Shown here: piece after piece, positions 60,540 through 64,000 of the stretch
Layout: each line of letters opens with the position of its first letter
How positions within the stretch are numbered: position 1 is the first letter of the stretch
Origin: Hominimerdicola alba 8
Lineage (GTDB): Bacteria; Bacillota; Clostridia; Oscillospirales; Ruminococcaceae
Length of the DNA: 64,000 nucleotides
Assembly (NCBI RefSeq): GCF_000178155.2
Contig: NZ_ADKM02000080.1
Location: forward strand, 25,357-89,356
Direction: 5' to 3'
Translations under genes and position numbers: made by a program
The notes under the pieces: model-generated
Told to the model about the DNA's origin: nothing
The model's input: the letters and a program-made list of their open reading frames with translations, nothing else
The model's database searches: none

Positions 60540-60568
60540 TTGACAAGAAGGTGGGTTTGTGCTATAAT
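60540..60568 (+). promoter_or_regulatory. promoter of the tRNA-Ala pair
   Basis: TTGACA (60540-60545), 17-base spacer, TATAAT (60563-60568). Confidence 0.9.
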
Positions 60569-60580
60569 ATCAATGTTGAC

Positions 60581-60653
60581 GGGCTCGTAGCTCAGTTGGG
60601 AGAGCGCTGCGTTCGCAACGCAGAGGTCGGGAGTTCGACCCTCCTCGGGTCCA
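60581..60653 (+). tRNA. tRNA-Ala (anticodon CGC)
   Basis: Acceptor GGGCTCG/CGGGTCC contains the G3:U70 pair that identifies tRNA-Ala; discriminator A. Anticodon stem-loop CTGCG-TTCGCAA-CGCAG gives CGC. No encoded CCA. Confidence 0.93.
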
Positions 60654-60660
60654 CTAAAAA

Positions 60661-60733
60661 GGGGTATTAGCGCAGCTGGGAGCGCGCCACACTGGCAGTG
60701 TGGAGGTCACGGGTTCGAGCCCCGTATACTCCA
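60661..60733 (+). tRNA. tRNA-Ala (anticodon GGC)
   Basis: Acceptor GGGGTAT/ATACTCC again has G3:U70; discriminator A. Anticodon stem-loop CCACA-CTGGCAG-TGTGG gives GGC. It lies 7 bases after the first tRNA-Ala, in the same transcript. Confidence 0.92.
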
Positions 60734-60749
60734 TGAGTCGTTATTAATG

Positions 60750-60778
60750 CCATCTCACATCGGTGAGGTGGTTTTTTG
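60750..60778 (+). terminator. terminator of the tRNA-Ala pair
   Basis: CCATCTCAC (60750-60758) / GTGAGGTGG (60763-60771), then TTTTTT. Confidence 0.88.
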
Positions 60779-60915
60779 ATATTAAAATATTGATAGATTT
60801 CCGCAGCTTCGGGCGGGTGTGCTGAAAGGTTGATGCTCTGACAAGATACAGCTGTACCTTTCCGACCTGCCGAAAGTCTGCTGAACGGCTTTTTATTTTT
60901 TTAAAAAGTCGGAAT

Positions 60916-61030
60916 TGTGGGGTAAAAAGTCTGTTATATTATGTTGTGTTAATGAGTTCAATGCAGTAAACTTTATTGTATGCAAGGGCGCAGAAAGTCA
61001 TTTTGAAAGGCTTTCTGCGCTTGATTTTTT
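60916..61030 (+). ncRNA. orphan leader-terminator module L0 (possible small RNA)
   Basis: A TGTGGGGTAAAAAGTCTG box (60916-60933) is followed by a TATATT -10-like site (60935-60940). Then comes GCAAGGGCGC and a terminator, GCGCAGAAAG (60988-60997) / CTTTCTGCGC (61011-61020), with a T run. No gene follows directly. It resembles the leaders at 61100-61200, 62007-62168 and 62211-62347. Confidence 0.5.
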
Positions 61031-61117
61031 GTCTTGCGGTTTTGGGGGACGCACTCGATTATTCCGATAAAACCCTATAAATTTCCTACAAGTTGGGGTC
61101 GTGAAGTATTTTTTCTA

Positions 61118-61147
61118 TTGACAAATCACTTTTTTGTATGGTAATAT
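61118..61147 (+). promoter_or_regulatory. promoter of the AraC-type regulator gene
   Basis: TTGACA (61118-61123), 18-base spacer, TAATAT (61142-61147). A GTGAAGTATTTTTTC box (61101-61115) lies upstream. Confidence 0.7.
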
Positions 61148-61163
61148 ATGTATGAAAGGCAAG

Positions 61164-61200
61164 GGCGCTGTAAATTCTTACGGCGTCTTTTTTTATTTTT
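61164..61200 (+). terminator. leader terminator before the AraC-type regulator (module L1)
   Basis: GGCGCTGTAA-ATTC-TTACGGCGTC, a 10-pair stem followed by TTTTTTTATTTTT, only 17 bases after the -10 box. It must be bypassed for the gene at 61217 to be expressed. Confidence 0.78.
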
Positions 61201-61216
61201 GCGGGAGGTGAATGAT

Positions 61217-61975
61217 ATGAAACGACTGTACAGGGCGATGATCTGCGATGCGGGCAACGGTTCGTATGACAAACTTAAAAAAATGACCGTATGGCAGGAA
61301 TGCGGCTTTGAACCTGCGGGCAGGATATCAGATATAAAAGAACTGAAAAAGATCTGTGCCTCGCGTGGTGCTGAACTGATAGTCTGTTTCAACAGACCGC
61401 CGCTGATAAACGCCGAAACCGTCATAACAGCGGTAAAGTCCGCCTGCGCAGATACAGTCTGTATAGCCGCCAGTCCGCGTGACGATTATGAGAATATGCG
61501 TAAATGCTTCATTGCAGGTGCTATAGACTATCTGACAGAACCGATAAGCGAGAGCAGGCTGAAAGAAGCGCTTGCCCGCGCTGCCGAGCAGATAGGCAGC
61601 AGCTTCATGACAGGTGAGTACACCCTTGCTTTGCAGGAATATATCGACAGCATAAAATGTACCGACGAGAAGTTCCTGACAAGGCTCAGTGACTTCCTTA
61701 TGGGCTGTGAGAATATCACCGTCACTACCGAATATGCGGCAGACCACTTCGGCTTCAACAAAGACTACTTCGGCAGAATGTTCAAGCAGAAAACAGGTCA
61801 GACTTTCGGTGATTTCTATAAGCGCTTCCGCATGATATACGCTGAAAAACTTCTGTCTTCGGGGCGGTATAAGGTCTATGAAGTCAGCGGTCTGCTGGGA
61901 TTTTCTTCAGTGGATTATTTTACAACGGTCTTCAAGAAAGTCACAGGGCATACTCCGTCAGAACTGAAAAGATGA
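61217..61975 (+). CDS. AraC-type regulator with a receiver-like domain lacking the phospho-acceptor
   Basis: 252 residues; the ATG at 61217 follows GGGAGGTGA. Residues 1 to about 125 have the response-regulator receiver outline (LYRAMICDAG, later AGAIDYLTEPISESRLKEAL) but where the phosphorylated Asp should end strand 3 the sequence reads ELIVCFNRPPL. Residues about 150-252 are an AraC HTH pair: TEYAADHFGFNKDYFGRMFK, then VYEVSGLLGFSSVDYFTTVF and HTPSELKR. It thus probably responds to a ligand or partner and not to a kinase. Its place beside gdhA and attenuator leaders suggests nitrogen control; this is inference. Confidence 0.85.
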   Translation: MKRLYRAMICDAGNGSYDKLKKMTVWQECGFEPAGRISDIKELKKICASRGAELIVCFNRPPLINAETVITAVKSACADTVCIAASPRDDYENMRKCFIAGAIDYLTEPISESRLKEALARAAEQIGSSFMTGEYTLALQEYIDSIKCTDEKFLTRLSDFLMGCENITVTTEYAADHFGFNKDYFGRMFKQKTGQTFGDFYKRFRMIYAEKLLSSGRYKVYEVSGLLGFSSVDYFTTVFKKVTGHTPSELKR

Positions 61976-62006
61976 TCGTCGGATATGTTAAATAAAAAGT
62001 CGGTTC

Positions 62007-62168
62007 TGTGAGGTATCATTTTCTTTTTAAGTGTGATAATATATCAGATATACCGCAGTACACCAAAGACGGCGCTCGACTGTTGGTAAGACTTAAAAAT
62101 CGCGTAAGACCCATCTTTAATAAACGGGCATTAAGGGGAAGGCTGACACCGAGCCGACCCCTTTTGTT
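62007..62168 (+). ncRNA. orphan leader-terminator module L2 (possible small RNA)
   Basis: A TGTGAGGTATCATTTTC box (62007-62023) is followed by TGATAATATATC, then CCAAAGACGGCGC and a terminator AAGGGGAAGGCT (62133-62144) / AGCCGACCCCTT (62152-62163) with TTTTG. No gene follows before the gdhA promoter. Confidence 0.5.
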
Positions 62169-62214
62169 CGTTGTTATATTTTATTGGGCAAAAAAACGTA
62201 CATCTGAACCATGC

Positions 62215-62277
62215 GGCAAAAAGTCTGTTTTTTATAGGATATAATAAATTGACTTTTTGCCTGCAATATTGTACAAT
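62215..62277 (+). promoter_or_regulatory. gdhA promoter with flanking inverted repeat
   Basis: TTGACT (62249-62254), 17-base spacer, TACAAT (62272-62277). An exact 11-base inverted repeat, GGCAAAAAGTC (62215-62225) and GACTTTTTGCC (62251-62261), overlaps the -35, a likely regulator site; a TATAAT lies between the arms. Confidence 0.75.
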
Positions 62278-62291
62278 AGATACCAGTGAAG

Positions 62292-62347
62292 GCAATGACG
62301 CCGATACGTTCTCTTAGGGGGAGTGTACGTCATTGCTTTTTATTTTG
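62292..62347 (+). terminator. leader terminator before gdhA (module L3)
   Basis: GCAATGACG (62292-62300) / CGTCATTGC (62328-62336) with a second stem TACGTTCTC/GGGAGTGTA inside, followed by TTTTTATTTTG. It lies between promoter and start codon, so it acts as an attenuator unless opened. Confidence 0.82.
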
Positions 62348-62359
62348 CAAATTTTTTAG

Positions 62360-63709
<1,350 letters not shown>

Positions 63710-63724
63710 TAAGGAGATATTAGT

Positions 63725-63868
63725 ATGAAAATCACCGAAAATATGGGTTTTCTGCCGATCGTCCCATTTGTGGGCGACCACCCCGATATGTTGATCGGCT
63801 GGCACACTTCGGCAGAAGAAAAGGCGAATGACAGCGTTTACGCTGTGAATACCGAAAGTTGGGATTAG
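63725..63868 (+). CDS. small protein downstream of gdhA
   Basis: 47 residues; the ATG at 63725 follows AAGGAG, 15 bases after the gdhA stop. The sequence begins MKITENMGFLPIVPFVGDHP and continues LIGWHTSAEEKANDSVYAVN, ending in TESWD. It is soluble and unlike anything I recognise. The ideal ribosome site and tight spacing suggest it is translated with gdhA, perhaps as a small partner; it might also be a remnant. Confidence 0.55.
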   Translation: MKITENMGFLPIVPFVGDHPDMLIGWHTSAEEKANDSVYAVNTESWD

Positions 63869-63927
63869 CCTCCACAAGCGGCAGAGATATGGATATTTCA
63901 GATATCTTATCGATCTGCCGCAGGCAT

Positions 63928-63968
63928 GGCAGCACCGTTTTTGCGATGCTGCCTAGTGCCGTTTTTGG
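63928..63968 (+). terminator. possible terminator of the gdhA operon
   Basis: GGCAGCA (63928-63934) / TGCTGCC (63947-63953), then a spacer and GTTTTTGG. It is weaker than the others in this window. A GAAAGGAG ribosome site near 63985 announces a gene starting outside the window. Confidence 0.45.
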
Positions 63969-64000
63969 GTGATTTTTTGTACTTGAAAGGAGTAGGGAAA

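Noticed and set aside
60661..60733. tRNA-Gly reading of the second tRNA in the pair
   Set aside because: The anticodon loop CTGGCAG places GGC, not GCC, at the anticodon, and the acceptor has the G3:U70 pair of tRNA-Ala.

Overview
The window looks like a chromosomal piece of a Ruminococcus-type bacterium (Bacillota, Oscillospiraceae). Supporting signs are strong AGGAGG ribosome sites, sigma-A promoters with 17-base spacers, DUF4491 and DUF4418 proteins, Lpl-type sugar ABC genes and a TnpW-bearing serine-recombinase element. The assignment rests on gene content and style, not on a database match. Host regions look near 50% G+C; parts of the mobile DNA are clearly richer in A+T.

Layout. Bases 1-1041 hold two unrecognised genes. 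Bases 1554-10622 are an iron-import locus: a promoter with IdeR/DtxR-like boxes, FTR1 permease fused to a TM2 domain, a Tp34/P19-type lipoprotein, a DUF2318 Fe-S membrane protein, two FtsX-type permeases, an ABC ATPase, an FMN-binding lipoprotein, an anchored unknown and a cytochrome-b-like membrane protein. Bases 10826-16548 follow with a fumarate-reductase-like flavoprotein, its Fe-S partner, a transglutaminase-like protein, DUF4418 and a second FtsX/ABC pair. The whole locus could join extracytoplasmic iron capture to electron transfer. Bases 16760-31212 are ordinary chromosome: an epimerase, an iron alcohol dehydrogenase, a very large lipoprotein peptidase with BspA-type repeats, two secreted or anchored unknowns, DUF4491, a sugar ABC operon, a PP2A-like phosphatase and a MecA-like protein.

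Bases 31918-42488 are a 10.57-kb integrative mobilizable element. It splits a CPBP (CAAX-type) protease gene and both junctions can be read to the base. Its backbone is a serine recombinase, TnpW, MobC, a relaxase and small genes. Its A+T-rich cargo is a restriction-modification operon of unusual make-up: an HTH protein, one polypeptide joining an EcoRI-type adenine methylase to a C5 cytosine methylase, a LAGLIDADG-like protein lacking the catalytic acids, and a small PD-(D/E)XK nuclease. This is my best candidate for an undescribed system.

Bases 42489-46100 hold the other part of the CPBP gene and a GntR/ABC-2 operon. Two tRNA-Ser genes follow; the second is the attachment site of a 4.0-kb integrase element (46748-50789) with a lambda-like repressor switch, four operators and a lipoprotein cargo gene. 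The remainder carries a GH25 lysozyme, metG, gltX, a hemolysin-III protein, a HAD phosphatase, an acyl-CoA synthetase, two tRNA-Ala genes, and a nitrogen-type region where four leader-terminator modules surround an AraC-type regulator and gdhA. Three small non-coding repeat families are scattered through the host parts; one supplies the stop codons of two genes.
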